In this document: positions 24,360 to 38,639 of the stretch, piece after piece
Position numbering within the stretch: position 1 is the first letter of the stretch
Layout of the letters: every line of letters starts with the position of its first letter
Position numbers and translations under genes: made by a program
Assembly: GCA_963556195.1 (NCBI GenBank)
Contig: CAUVYP010000583.1
Span: 496,001-560,000, forward strand
DNA length: 64,000 nt
Direction of reading: 5' to 3'
DNA from: Sepiola atlantica
Taxonomy: Eukaryota > Mollusca > Cephalopoda > Sepiida > Sepiolidae
Notes under the pieces: model-generated
The model's database searches: none
What the model was told of the DNA's origin: nothing
What the model saw: only the letters and a program-made list of their open reading frames with translations

Positions 24360-26570
24360 TTGAATTGTTGATTATATGTTTTTTGTTAAATGTTAACAAT
24401 CATTACCTTGAATTGTTGATTATATGTTTTGTTGTTCAATGTTAACAATCATTACCTTGAATTGTTGATTTATATGTTTTGTTGTTTAATGTTAACAATC
24501 ATCACCTTGAATTGTTGATTATATGTTTTGTTGTTAAATGTTAACAATCATCACCTTGAATTGTTGATTATATGTTTTGTTGTTAAATGTTAACAATCAT
24601 CACCTTGAATTGTTGATTATATGTTTTGTTGTTAAATGTTTACAATCATCACCTTGAATTGTTGATTATTTGTTTTGTTGTTAAATGTTAACAATCATTA
24701 CCTTGAATTGTTGATTATTTGTTTTGTTGTTAAATGTTAACAATCATTACCTTGAATTGTTGATTATATGTTTTGTTGTTAAATGTTAACAATCATCACC
24801 TTTAATGGTTTATTATATGTTTTGTTGTTAAATGTTTACAATCATCACCTTGAATTGTTGATTATATGTTTTGTTGTTAAATGTTAACAATCATTACCTT
24901 GAATTGTTGATTTATATGTTTTGTTGTTAAATGTTAACAATCATCACCTTGAATTGTTGATTATATGTTTTGTTGTTAAATGTTTACAATCATCACCTTG
25001 AATTGTTGATGATATGATTTGTTGTTAAATGTTAACAATCATTACCTTGAATTGTTGATTATATGTTTTGTTGTTAAATGTTAACAATCATTACCTTGAA
25101 TTGTTGATTTATATGTTTTGTTGTTAAATGTTAACAATCATCACCTTGAATTGTTGATTATATGTTTTGTTGTTAAATGTTAACAATCATCACCTTGAAT
25201 TGTTGATTTATATGTTTTGTTGTTAAATGTTAACAATCATCACCTCGAATTGTTAATTATATGTTTTGTTGTAAAATGTTAACAATCATCACCTTGAATT
25301 GTGGATTATATGTTTTGTTGTTAAATGTTAACAATCATTATATTGAATTGTTGATTATATGTTTTGTTGTTAAATGTTAACAATCATTACCTTTAATTGT
25401 TGATTATATGTTTTGTTGTTAAATGTTAACAATCATCACCTTGAATTGTTGATTTATATGTTTTGTTGTTAAATGTTAACAATCATTACCTTGAATTGTT
25501 GATTATATGTTTTGTTGTTAAATGTTAACAATCATTACTTTGAATTGTTGATTATATGTTTTGTTGTTAAATGTCAACAATCATTACCTTGAATTGTTTA
25601 TTTATATGTTTTGTTGTTAAATGTTAACAATCATCACCTGGAATTGTTGATTATATGTTTTGTTGTTAAATGTTAACAATAATCACCTTGAATTGTTGAT
25701 TATATGTTTTGTTGTTAAATGTTAACAATCATCACCTTGAATTGTTGATTATAGGTTTTGTTGTTAAATGTAAACAATCATTACCTTGAATTGTTGATTT
25801 ATATGTTTTGTTGTTAAATGTTAACAATCATCACCTTGAATTGTTGATTATATGTTTTGTTGTTAAATGTTAACAATCATCACCTTGAATTGTTGATTAT
25901 ATGTTTTGTTGTTAAATGTTAACAATCATTACCTTTAATTGTTGATTTATATGTTTTGTTGTTAAATGTTAACAATCATCACCTTGAATTGTTGATTATA
26001 TGTTTTGTTGTTCAATGTTAACAATCATTACCTTGAATTGTTGATTATATGTTTTGTTGTTAAATGTTAACAATCATTACCTTAAATTGTTGATTTATAT
26101 GTTTTGTTGTTAAATGTTAACAATCATCACCTTGAATTGTTGATTTCTTTGTTTTGTTGTTAAATGTTAACAATCATCACCTTGAATTGTTGACTATATG
26201 TTTTGTTGTTAAATGTTAACAATCATTACCTTGAATTGTTTATTTATATGTTTTGTTGTTAAATGTTAACAATCATCACCTTGAATTGTTGATTATATGT
26301 TTTGTTGTTAAATGTTAACAATCATTACCTTGAATTGTTGATTATATGTTTTGTTGTTAAATTTTAACAATCATTACCTTTAATTGTTGATTATAGGTTT
26401 TGTTGTTAAATGTTAACAATCATCACCTTGAATTGTTGATTATATGTTTTGTTGTTAAATGTTAACAATCATTACTTTGAATTGTTGATTATATGTTTTG
26501 TTGTTAAATGTTAACAATCATTACCTTGAATTGTTGATTATATGTTTTGTTGTTAAATGTTAACAATCAT
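24360..26570 (+). repeat. 2.2-kb block copied at 27.76-29.92 kb and again at 33.3-35.5 kb
   Basis: Anchors at offset 3,397: TAATGGTTTATT (24803, 28200), TTGTGGATTATATG (25301, 28698), TATTGAATTG (25341, 28738), ACCTGG (25636, 29033) and ATAGGTTTT (25751, 29148). After about 25.9 kb the offset is 3,348 (GATTTCTTTG 26142, 29490), so one monomer is missing from the second copy. The third copy shares this loss. This copy has a private short monomer (GTTTTTTGTT near 24379). Confidence 0.87.
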
Positions 26571-29500
26571 CACCTTTAATTGTTGATTATATGTTTTGTT
26601 GTTAAATGTTTACAATCGTCACCTTGAATTGTTGATTATATGTTTTGTTGTTAAATGTTAACAATCATCACCTTGAATTGTTGATTATATGTTTTGTTGT
26701 TAAATGTTAACAATCATTACCTTGAATTGTTGATTATATGTTTTGTTGTTCAATGTTAACAATCATTACCTTGAATTGTTGATTTATATGTTTTTTTGTT
26801 TAATGTTAACAATCACCACCTTGAATTGTTGATTATATGTTTTGTTGTTAAATGTTAACAATCATCACCTTGAATTGTTGATTATATGTTTTGTTGTTAA
26901 ATGTTAACAATCATCACCTTGAATTGTTGATTATATGTTTTGTTGTTAAATGTTAACAATCATCACCTTGAATTGTTGATTATATGTTTTGTTGTTAAAT
27001 GTTAACAATCATCACCTTGAATTGTTGATTTATATGTTTTGTTGTTAAATATTAACAATCATCACCTCGAATTGTTAATTATATGTTTTGTTGTAAAATG
27101 TTAACAATCATCACCTTGAATTGTTGATTATATGTTTTGTTGTTAAATGTTAACAATCATTACCTTGAATTGTTGATTATATGTTTTGTTGTTAAATGTT
27201 AACAATCATTACCTTTAATTGTTGATTATATGTTTTGTTGTTAAATGTTAACAATCATCACCTTGAATTGTTGATTTATATGTTTTGTTGTTAAATGTTA
27301 ACAATCATTACCTTGAATTGTTGATTATATGTTTTGTTGTTAAATGTTAACAATCATTACCTTGAATTGTTGATTATATGTTTTGTTGTTAAATGTCAAC
27401 AATCATTACCTTGAATTGTTTATTTATATGTTTTGTTGTTAAATGTTAACAATCATCACCTTGAATTGTTGATTATATGTTTTGTTGTTAAATGTTAACA
27501 ATAATCACCTTGAATTGTTGATTATATGTTTTGTTGTTAAATGTTAACAATCATCACCTTGAATTGTTGATTATATGTTTTGTTGTTAAATGTAAACAAT
27601 CATCACCTTGAATTGTTGATTTATATGTTTTGTTGTTAAATGTTAACAATCATCACCTTGAATTGTTGATTATATGTTTTGTTGTTAAATGTTAACAATC
27701 ATCACCTTGAATTGTTGATTATATGTTTTGTTGTTAAATGTTAACAATCATCACCTTGAATTGTTGATTATATGTTTTTTTGTTAAATGTTAACAATCAT
27801 TACCTTGAATTGTTGATTATATGTTTTGTTGTTCAATGTTAACAATCATTACCTTGAATTGTTGATTTATATGTTTTGTTGTTTAATGTTAACAATCATC
27901 ACCTTGAATTGTTGATTATATGTTTTGTTGTTAAATGTTAACAATCATCACCTTGAATTGTTGATTATATGTTTTGTTGTTAAATGTTAACAATCATCAC
28001 CTTGAATTGTTGATTATATGTTTTGTTGTTAAATGTTTACAATCATCACCTTGAATTGTTGATTATTTGTTTTGTTGTTAAATGTTAACAATCATTACCT
28101 TGAATTGTTGATTATTTGTTTTGTTGTTAAATGTTAACAATCATTACCTTGAATTGTTGATTATATGTTTTGTTGTTAAATGTTAACAATCATCACCTTT
28201 AATGGTTTATTATATGTTTTGTTGTTAAATGTTTACAATCATCACCTTGAATTGTTGATTATATGTTTTGTTGTTAAATGTTAACAATCATTACCTTGAA
28301 TTGTTGATTTATATGTTTTGTTGTTAAATGTTAACAATCATCACCTTGAATTGTTGATTATATGTTTTGTTGTTAAATGTTTACAATCATCACCTTGAAT
28401 TGTTGATGATATGATTTGTTGTTAAATGTTAACAATCATTACCTTGAATTGTTGATTATATGTTTTGTTGTTAAATGTTAACAATCATTACCTTGAATTG
28501 TTGATTTATATGTTTTGTTGTTAAATGTTAACAATCATCACCTTGAATTGTTGATTATATGTTTTGTGGTTAAATGTTAACAATCATCACCTTGAATTGT
28601 TGATTTATATGTTTTGTTGTTAAATGTTAACAATCATCACCTCGAATTGTTAATTATATGTTTTGTTGTAAAATGTTAACAATCATCACCTTGAATTGTG
28701 GATTATATGTTTTGTTGTTAAATGTTAACAATCATTATATTGAATTGTTGATTATATGTTTTGTTGTTAAATGTTAACAATCATTACCTTTAATTGTTGA
28801 TTATATGTTTTGTTGTTAAATGTTAACAATCATCACCTTGAATTGTTGATTTATATGTTTTGTTGTTAAATGTTAACAATCATTACCTTGAATTGTTGAT
28901 TATATGTTTTGTTGTTAAATGTTAACAATCATTACCTTGAATTGTTGATTATATGTTTTGTTGTTAAATGTCAACAATCATTACCTTGAATTGTTTATTT
29001 ATATGTTTTGTTGTTAAATGTTAACAATCATCACCTGGAATTGTTGATTATATGTTTTGTTGTTAAATGTTAACAATAATCACCTTGAATTGTTGATTAT
29101 ATGTTTTGTTGTTAAATGTTAACAATCATCACCTTGAATTGTTGATTATAGGTTTTGTTGTTAAATGTAAACAATCATTACCTTGAATTGTTGATTTATA
29201 TGTTTTGTTGTTAAATGTTAACAATCATCACCTTGAATTGTTGATTATATGTTTTGTTGTTAAAAATTAACAATCATCACCTTTAATTGTTGATTTATAT
29301 GTTTTGTTGTTAAATGTTAACAATCATCACCTTGAATTGTTGATTATATGTTTTGTTGTTCAATGTTAACAATCATTACCTTGAATTGTTGATTATATGT
29401 TTTGTTGTTAAATGTTAACAATCATTACCTTAAATTGTTGATTTATATGTTTTGTTGTTAAATGTTAACAATCATCACCTTGAATTGTTGATTTCTTTGT

Positions 29501-30180
29501 TTTGTTGTTAAATGTTAACAATCATCACCTTGAATTGTTGATTATATGTTTTGTTGTTAAATGTTAACAATCATTACCTTGAATTGTTTATTTATATGTT
29601 TTGTTGTTAAATGTTAACAATCATCACCTTGAATTGTTGATTATATGTTTTGTTGTTAAATGTTAACAATCATTACCTTGAATTGTTGATTATATGTTTT
29701 GTTGTTAAATTTTAACAATCATTACCTTTAATTGTTGATTATAGGTTTTGTTGTTAAATGTTAACAATCATCACCTTGAATTGTTGATTATATGTTTTGT
29801 TGTTAAATGTTAACAATCATTACTTTGAATTGTTGATTATATGTTTTGTTGTTAAATGTTAACAATCATTACCTTGAATTGTTGATTATATGTTTTGTTG
29901 TTAAATGTTAACAATCATTACCTTGAATTGTTTATTTATATGTTTTGTTGTTAAATGTTAACAATCATTACCTTGAATTGTTGATTTTACTTTTGTTGTT
30001 AAATGTTAACAATCATCACCTTGAATTGTTGATTTATATGTTTTGTTGTTAAATGTTAACAATCATTACCTTGAATTGTTGATTGATATGTTTTGTTGTT
30101 AAATGTTAACAATCGTCACCTTGAATTGTTGATTATATGTTTTGTTGTTAAATGTTAACAATCATCACCTTGAATTGTTG
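26130..30180 (+). repeat. 4.05-kb block A, copy 1 (offset 5,564 bp)
   Basis: The longest duplicated block I could trace, about 82 monomers. Anchors 5,564 bp apart: TTGACTATATG (26192, 31756), AATCACCACC (26811, 32375), the long-T GTTTTTTTG monomer (27772, 33336), TAATGGTTTATT (28200, 33764) and TATTGAATTG (28738, 34302). The rare TTGACTATATG and AATCACCACC changes are shared, so the copies are closely related. A private TTAAAAATTAAC lies at 29262. The block ends where GATTTCTTTG (30180) faces GATTATATG (35744). Confidence 0.89.
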
Positions 30181-31675
30181 ATTTCTTTGTTTTGTTGTTA
30201 AATGTTAACAATCATCACCTTGAATTGTTGATTATATATTTTGTTGTTAAATGTTAACAATCATTACCTTGAATTGTTTATTTATATTTTTGTTGTTAAA
30301 TGTTAACAATCATCACCTTGAATTGTTGAGTATATGTTTTGTTGTTAAATTTTAACAATCATTACCTTGAATTGTTGATTATATGTTTTGTTGTTAAATT
30401 TTAACAATCATTACCTTTAATTGTTGATTATATGTTTTGTTGTTAAATGTTAACAATCATCACCTTGAATTGTTGATTATATGTTTTGTTGTTAAATGTT
30501 AACAATCATTACCTTGAATTGTTGATTATATGTTTTGTTGTTAAATGTTAACAATCATTACTTTGAATTGTTGATTATATGTTTTGTTGTTAAATGTTAA
30601 CAATCATTACCTTTAATTGTTTATTTATATGTTTTCTTGTTAAATGTTAACAATCATTACCTTGAATTGTTGATTATACGTTTTGGTGTTAAATGTTAAC
30701 AATCATCACCTTGAATTGTTGATTTATATGTTTTGTTGTTAAATGTTAACAATCATTACCTTGAATTGTTGATTTATATGTTTTGTTGTTAAATGTTAAC
30801 AATCATCACCTTGAATTGTTGATTTATATGTTTTGTTGTTAAATGTTAACAATCATCACCTTGAATTGTTGATTATATGTTTTGTTGTTAAATGTTAACA
30901 ATCATCACCTTGAATTGTTGATTATATGTTTTTTTGTTAAATGTTAACAATCATTACCTTGAATTGTTGATTATATGTTTTGTTGTTCAATGTTAACAAT
31001 CATTACCTTGAATTGTTGATTTATATGTTTTGTTGTTTAATGTTAACAATCATCACCTTGAATTGTTGATTATATGTTTTGTTGTTAAATGTTAACAATC
31101 ATCACCTTGAATTGTTGATTATATGTTTTGTTGTTAAATGTTAACAATCATCACCTTGAATTGTTGATTATATGTTTTGTTGTTAAATGTGTACAATCAT
31201 CACCTTGAATTGTTGATTATTTGTTTTGTTGTTAAATGTTAACAATCATTACCTTGAATTGTTGATTATTTGTTTTGTTGTTAAATGTTAACAATCATTA
31301 CCTTGAATTGTTGATTATATGTTTTGTTGTTAAATGTTAACAATCATCACCTTTAATGGTTTATTATATGTTTTGTTGTTAAATGTTTACAATCATCACC
31401 TTGAATTGTTGATTATATGTTTTGTTGTTAAATGTTAACAATCATTACCTTGAATTGTTGATTTATATGTTTTGTTGTAAAATGTTAACAATCATTTCCT
31501 TGAATTGTTGATTATATGTTTTGTTGTTAAATGTTTACAATCATCACCTTGAATTGTTGATGATATGATTTGTTGTTAAATGTTAACAATCATTACCTTG
31601 AATTGTTGATTATATGTTTTGTTGTTAAATGTTAACAATCATTACCTTGAATTGTTGATTATATGTTTTGTTGTT
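30180..31675 (+). repeat. 1.5-kb block B, copy 1 (offset 5,907 bp)
   Basis: Starts at GATTTCTTTG (30180; partner 36087) and includes GAGTATATG, two AAATTTTAAC monomers in close succession, GTTTTCTTG (30631, 36538), the rare CGTTTTGGTG (~30671, ~36578), TGTGTACAATC and TAATGGTTTATT (31354, 37261). The match ends where ATGTTAAC faces ATTTTAAC. The order A-B-A'-(343 bp)-B' implies a duplicated A-B unit with seven extra monomers in its second copy. Confidence 0.88.
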
Positions 31676-31693
31676 AAATGTTAACAATCATCA

Positions 31694-34600
31694 CCTTGAA
31701 TTGTTGATTTCTTTGTTTTGTTGTTAAATGTTAACAATCATCACCTTGAATTGTTGACTATATGTTTTGTTGTTAAATGTTAACAATCATTACCTTGAAT
31801 TGTTTATTTATATGTTTTGTTGTTAAATGTTAACAATCATCACCTTGAATTGTTGATTATATGTTTTGTTGTTAAATGTTAACAATCATTACCTTGAATT
31901 GTTGATTATATGTTTTGTTGTTAAATTTTAACAATCATTACCTTTAATTGTTGATTATAGGTTTTGTTGTTAAATGTTAACAATCATCACCTTGAATTGT
32001 TGATTATATGTTTTGTTGTTAAATGTTAACAATCATTACTTTGAATTGTTGATTATATGTTTTGTTGTTAAATGTTAACAATCATTACCTTGAATTGTTG
32101 ATTATATGTTTTGTTGTTAAATGTTAACAATCATCACCTTTAATTGTTGATTATATGTTTTGTTGTTAAATGTTTACAATCGTCACCTTGAATTGTTGAT
32201 TATATGTTTTGTTGTTAAATGTTAACAATCATCACCTTGAATTGTTGATTATATGTTTTGTTGTTAAATGTTAACAATCATTACCTTGAATTGTTGATTA
32301 TATGTTTTGTTGTTCAATGTTAACAATCATTACCTTGAATTGTTGATTTATATGTTTTTTTGTTTAATGTTAACAATCACCACCTTGAATTGTTGATTAT
32401 ATGTTTTGTTGTTAAATGTTAACAATCATCACCTTGAATTGTTGATTATATGTTTTGTTGTTAAATGTTAACAATCATCACCTTGAATTGTTGATTATAT
32501 GTTTTGTTGTTAAATGTTAACAATCATCACCTTGAATTGTTGATTATATGTTTTGTTGTTAAATGTTAACAATCATCACCTTGAATTGTTGATTTATATG
32601 TTTTGTTGTTAAATGTTAACAATCATCACCTCGAATTGTTAATTATATGTTTTGTTGTAAAATGTTAACAATCATCACCTTGAATTGTTGATTATATGTT
32701 TTGTTGTTAAATGTTAACAATCATTACCTTGAATTGTTGATTATATGTTTTGTTGTTAAATGTTAACAATCATTACCTTTAATTGTTGATTATATGTTTT
32801 GTTGTTAAATGTTAACAATCATCACCTTGAATTGTTGATTTATATGTTTTGTTGTTAAATGTTAACAATCATTACCTTGAATTGTTGATTATATGTTTTG
32901 TTGTTAAATGTTAACAATCATTACCTTGAATTGTTGATTATATGTTTTGTTGTTAAATGTCAACAATCATTACCTTGAATTGTTTATTTATATGTTTTGT
33001 TGTTAAATGTTAACAATCATCACCTTGAATTGTTGATTATATGTTTTGTTGTTAAATGTTAACAATAATCACCTTGAATTGTTGATTATATGTTTTGTTG
33101 TTAAATGTTAACAATCATCACCTTGAATTGTTGATTATATGTTTTGTTGTTAAATGTAAACAATCATCACCTTGAATTGTTGATTTATATGTTTTGTTGT
33201 TAAATGTTAACAATCATCACCTTGAATTGTTGATTATATGTTTTGTTGTTAAATGTTAACAATCATCACCTTGAATTGTTGATTATATGTTTTGTTGTTA
33301 AATGTTAACAATCATCACCTTGAATTGTTGATTATATGTTTTTTTGTTAAATGTTAACAATCATTACCTTGAATTGTTGATTATATGTTTTGTTGTTCAA
33401 TGTTAACAATCATTACCTTGAATTGTTGATTTATATGTTTTGTTGTTTAATGTTAACAATCATCACCTTGAATTGTTGATTATATGTTTTGTTGTTAAAT
33501 GTTAACAATCATCACCTTGAATTGTTGATTATATGTTTTGTTGTTAAATGTTAACAATCATCACCTTGAATTGTTGATTATATGTTTTGTTGTTAAATGT
33601 TTACAATCATCACCTTGAATTGTTGATTATTTGTTTTGTTGTTAAATGTTAACAATCATTACCTTGAATTGTTGATTATTTGTTTTGTTGTTAAATGTTA
33701 ACAATCATTACCTTGAATTGTTGATTATATGTTTTGTTGTTAAATGTTAACAATCATCACCTTTAATGGTTTATTATATGTTTTGTTGTTAAATGTTTAC
33801 AATCATCACCTTGAATTGTTGATTATATGTTTTGTTGTTAAATGTTAACAATCATTACCTTGAATTGTTGATTTATATGTTTTGTTGTTAAATGTTAACA
33901 ATCATCACCTTGAATTGTTGATTATATGTTTTGTTGTTAAATGTTTACAATCATCACCTTGAATTGTTGATGATGTGATTTGTTGTTAAATGTTAACAAT
34001 CATTACCTTGAATTGTTGATTATATGTTTTGTTGTTAAATGTTAACAATCATTACCTTGAATTGTTGATTTATATGTTTTGTTGTTAAATGTTAACAATC
34101 ATCACCTTGAATTGTTGATTATATGTTTTGTGGTTAAATGTTAACAATCATCACCTTGAATTGTTGATTTATATGTTTTGTTGTTAAATGTTAACAATCA
34201 TCACCTCGAATTGTTAATTATATGTTTTGTTGTAAAATGTTAACAATCATCACCTTGAATTGTGGATTATATGTTTTGTTGTTAAATGTTAACAATCATT
34301 ATATTGAATTGTTGATTATATGTTTTGTTGTTAAATGTTAACAATCATTACCTTTAATTGTTGATTATATGTTTTGTTGTTAAATGTTAACAATCATCAC
34401 CTTGAATTGTTGATTTATATGTTTTGTTGTTAAATGTTAACAATCATTACCTTGAATTGTTGATTATATGTTTTGTTGTTAAATGTTAACAATCATTACC
34501 TTGAATTGTTGATTATATGTTTTGTTGTTAAATGTCAACAATCATTACCTTGAATTGTTTATTTATATGTTTTGTTGTTAAATGTTAACAATCATCACCT

Positions 34601-35744
34601 GGAATTGTTGATTATATGTTTTGTTGTTAAATGTTAACAATAATCACCTTGAATTGTTGATTATATGTTTTGTTGTTAAATGTTAACAATCATCACCTTG
34701 AATTGTTGATTATAGGTTTTGTTGTTAAATGTAAACAATCATTACCTTGAATTGTTGATTTATATGTTTTGTTGTTAAATGTTAACAATCATCACCTTGA
34801 ATTGTTGATTATATGTTTTGTTGTTAAATGTTAACAATCATCACCTTTAATTGTTGATTTATATGTTTTGTTGTTAAATGTTAACAATCATCACCTTGAA
34901 TTGTTGATTATATGTTTTGTTGTTCAATGTTAACAATCATTACCTTGAATTGTTGATTATATGTTTTGTTGTTAAATGTTAACAATCATTACCTTAAATT
35001 GTTGATTTATATGTTTTGTTGTTAAATGTTAACAATCATCACCTTGAATTGTTGATTTCTTTGTTTTGTTGTTAAATGTTAACAATCATCACCTTGAATT
35101 GTTGATTATATGTTTTGTTGTTAAATGTTAACAATCATTACCTTGAATTGTTTATTTATATGTTTTGTTGTTAAATGTTAACAATCATCACCTTGAATTG
35201 TTGATTATATGTTTTGTTGTTAAATGTTAACAATCATTACCTTGAATTGTTGATTATATGTTTTGTTGTTAAATTTTAACAATCATTACCTTTAATTGTT
35301 GATTATAGGTTTTGTTGTTAAATGTTAACAATCATCACCTTGAATTGTTGATTATATGTTTTGTTGTTAAATGTTAACAATCATTACTTTGAATTGTTGA
35401 TTATATGTTTTGTTGTTAAATGTTAACAATCATTACCTTGAATTGTTGATTATATGTTTTGTTGTTAAATGTTAACAATCATTACCTTGAATTGTTTATT
35501 TATATGTTTTGTTGTTAAATGTTAACAATCATTACCTTGAATTGTTGATTTTACTTTTGTTGTTAAATGTTAACAATCATCACCTTGAATTGTTGATTTA
35601 TATGTTTTGTTGTTAAATGTTAACAATCATTACCTTGAATTGTTGATTGATATGTTTTGTTGTTAAATGTTAACAATCGTCACCTTGAATTGTTGATTAT
35701 ATGTTTTGTTGTTAAATGTTAACAATCATCACCTTGAATTGTTG
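31694..35744 (+). repeat. 4.05-kb block A, copy 2
   Basis: Partner of 26130-30180, separated from it by the 1.5-kb block B. One private change is GATGATGTGATTT near 33970, where the first copy has GATGATATGATTT. Because block A itself contains a copy of the 24.4-26.6 kb block, three nested copies of that smaller block result. Confidence 0.89.
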
Positions 35745-36086
35745 ATTATATGTTTTGTTGTTAAATGTTAACAATCATTACCTTGAATTGTTGATTATAT
35801 GTTTTGTTGTTAAATGTTAACAATCATCACCTTGAATTGTTGATTATATGTTTTGTTGTTAAATGTTAACAATCATCACCTTGAATTGTTGATTATATGT
35901 TTTGTTGTTAAATGTTTACAATCATCACCTTGAATTGTTGATTATTTGTTTTGTTGTTAAATGTTAACAATCATTACCTTGAATTGTTGATGATAGTATT
36001 TGTTGTTAAATGTTAACAATCATTACCTTGAATTGTTGATTATATGTTTTGTTGTTAAATGTTAACAATCATCACCTTGAATTGTT

Positions 36087-37582
36087 GATTTCTTTGTTTT
36101 GTTGTTAAATGTTAACAATCATCACCTTGAATTGTTGATTATATATTTTGTTGTTAAATGTTAACAATCATTACCTTGAATTGTTTATTTATATTTTTGT
36201 TGTTAAATGTTAACAATCATCACCTTGAATTGTTGAGTATATGTTTTGTTGTTAAATTTTAACAATCATTACCTTGAATTGTTGATTATATGTTTTGTTG
36301 TTAAATTTTAACAATCATTACCTTTAATTGTTGATTATATGTTTTGTTGTTAAATGTTAACAATCATCACCTTGAATTGTTGATTATATGTTTTGTTGTT
36401 AAATGTTAACAATCATTACCTTGAATTGTTGATTATATGTTTTGTTGTTAAATGTTAACAATCATTACTTTGAATTGTTGATTATATGTTTTGTTGTTAA
36501 ATGTTAACAATCATTACCTTTAATTGTTTATTTATATGTTTTCTTGTTAAATGTTAACAATCATTACCTTGAATTGTTGATTATACGTTTTGGTGTTAAA
36601 TGTTAACAATCATCACCTTGAATTGTTGATTTATATGTTTTGTTGTTAAATGTTAACAATCATTACCTTGAATTGTTGATTTATATGTTTTGTTGTTAAA
36701 TGTTAACAATCATCACCTTGAATTGTTGATTTATATGTTTTGTTGTTAAATGTTAACAATCATCACCTTGAATTGTTGATTATATGTTTTGTTGTTAAAT
36801 GTTAACAATCATCACCTTGAATTGTTGATTATATGTTTTTTTGTTAAATGTTAACAATCATTACCTTGAATTGTTGATTATATGTTTTGTTGTTCAATGT
36901 TAACAATCATTACCTTGAATTGTTGATTTATATGTTTTGTTGTTTAATGTTAACAATCATCACCTTGAATTGTTGATTATATGTTTTGTTGTTAAATGTT
37001 AACAATCATCACCTTGAATTGTTGATTATATGTTTTGTTGTTAAATGTTAACAATCATCACCTTGAATTGTTGATTATATGTTTTGTTGTTAAATGTGTA
37101 CAATCATCACCTTGAATTGTTGATTATTTGTTTTGTTGTTAAATGTTAACAATCATTACCTTGAATTGTTGATTATTTGTTTTGTTGTTAAATGTTAACA
37201 ATCATTACCTTGAATTGTTGATTATATGTTTTGTTGTTAAATGTTAACAATCATCACCTTTAATGGTTTATTATATGTTTTGTTGTTAAATGTTTACAAT
37301 CATCACCTTGAATTGTTGATTATATGTTTTGTTGTTAAATGTTAACAATCATTACCTTGAATTGTTGATTTATATGTTTTGTTGTAAAATGTTAACAATC
37401 ATTTCCTTGAATTGTTGATTATATGTTTTGTTGTTAAATGTTTACAATCATCACCTTGAATTGTTGATGATATGATTTGTTGTTAAATGTTAACAATCAT
37501 TACCTTGAATTGTTGATTATATGTTTTGTTGTTAAATGTTAACAATCATTACCTTGAATTGTTGATTATATGTTTTGTTGTT
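36087..37582 (+). repeat. 1.5-kb block B, copy 2
   Basis: Partner of 30180-31675. The 343 bp between block A copy 2 and this block (35745-36086) equal seven 49-bp monomers and contain a unique GATGATAGTATTTG near 35990, a further change of GATGATATGATTT. It shares GTTTTGGTG with copy 1 only, while the 20-kb relative has GTTTTGTTG. So B and B' are closer to each other than to the 20-kb copy. Confidence 0.87.
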
Positions 37583-38639
37583 AAATTTTAACAATCATTA
37601 CCTTTAATTGTTGATTATATGTTTTGTTGTTAAATGTTAACAATCATCACCTTGAATTGTTGATTATATGTTTTGTTGTTAAATGTTAACAATCATTACC
37701 TTGAATTGTTGATTATATGTTTTGTTGTTAAATGTTAACAATCATTACCTTGAATTGTTGATTATACGTTTTGTTGTTAAATGTTAACAATCATCACCTT
37801 GAATTGTTGATTTATATGTTTTGTTGTTAAATGTTAACAATCATCACCTTGAATTGTTGATTTATATGTTTTGTTGTTAAATGTTAACAATCATCACCTT
37901 GAATTGTTGATTTATATGTTTTGTTGTTAAATGTTAACAATCATCACCTTGAATTGTTGATTATATGTTTTGTTGTTAAATGTTAACAATCATTACCTTG
38001 AATTGTTGATTATATGTTTTGTTGTTCAATGTTAACAATCATTACCTTGAATTGTTGATTTATATGTTTTGTTGTTTAATGTTAACAATCATCACCTTGA
38101 ATTGTTGATTATATGTTTTGTTGTTAAATGTTAACAATCATCACCTTGAATTGTTGATTATATGTTTTGTTGTTAAATGTTAACAATCATCACCTTGAAT
38201 TGTTGATTATATGTTTTGTTGTTAAATGTTTACAATCATCACCTTGAATTGTTGATTATTTGTTTTGTTGTTAAATGTTAACAATCATTACCTTGAATTG
38301 TTGATTATTTGTTTTGTTGTTAAATGTTAACAATCATTACCTTGAATTGTTGATTATATGTTTTGTTGTTAAATGTTAACAATCATCACCTTTAATTGTT
38401 GATTATATGTTTTGTTGTTAAATGTTTACAATCATCACCTTGAATTGTTGATTATATGTTTTGTTGTTAAATGTTAACAATCATTACCTTGAAATGTTTA
38501 TTTATATGTTTTGTTGTTAAATGTTTACAATCATTACCTTGAATTGTCGATTATACGTTTTGTTGTTAAATGTTAACAATCATCACCTTGAATTGTTGAT
38601 TTATATGTTTTGTTGTTAAATGTTAACAATCATTACCTT

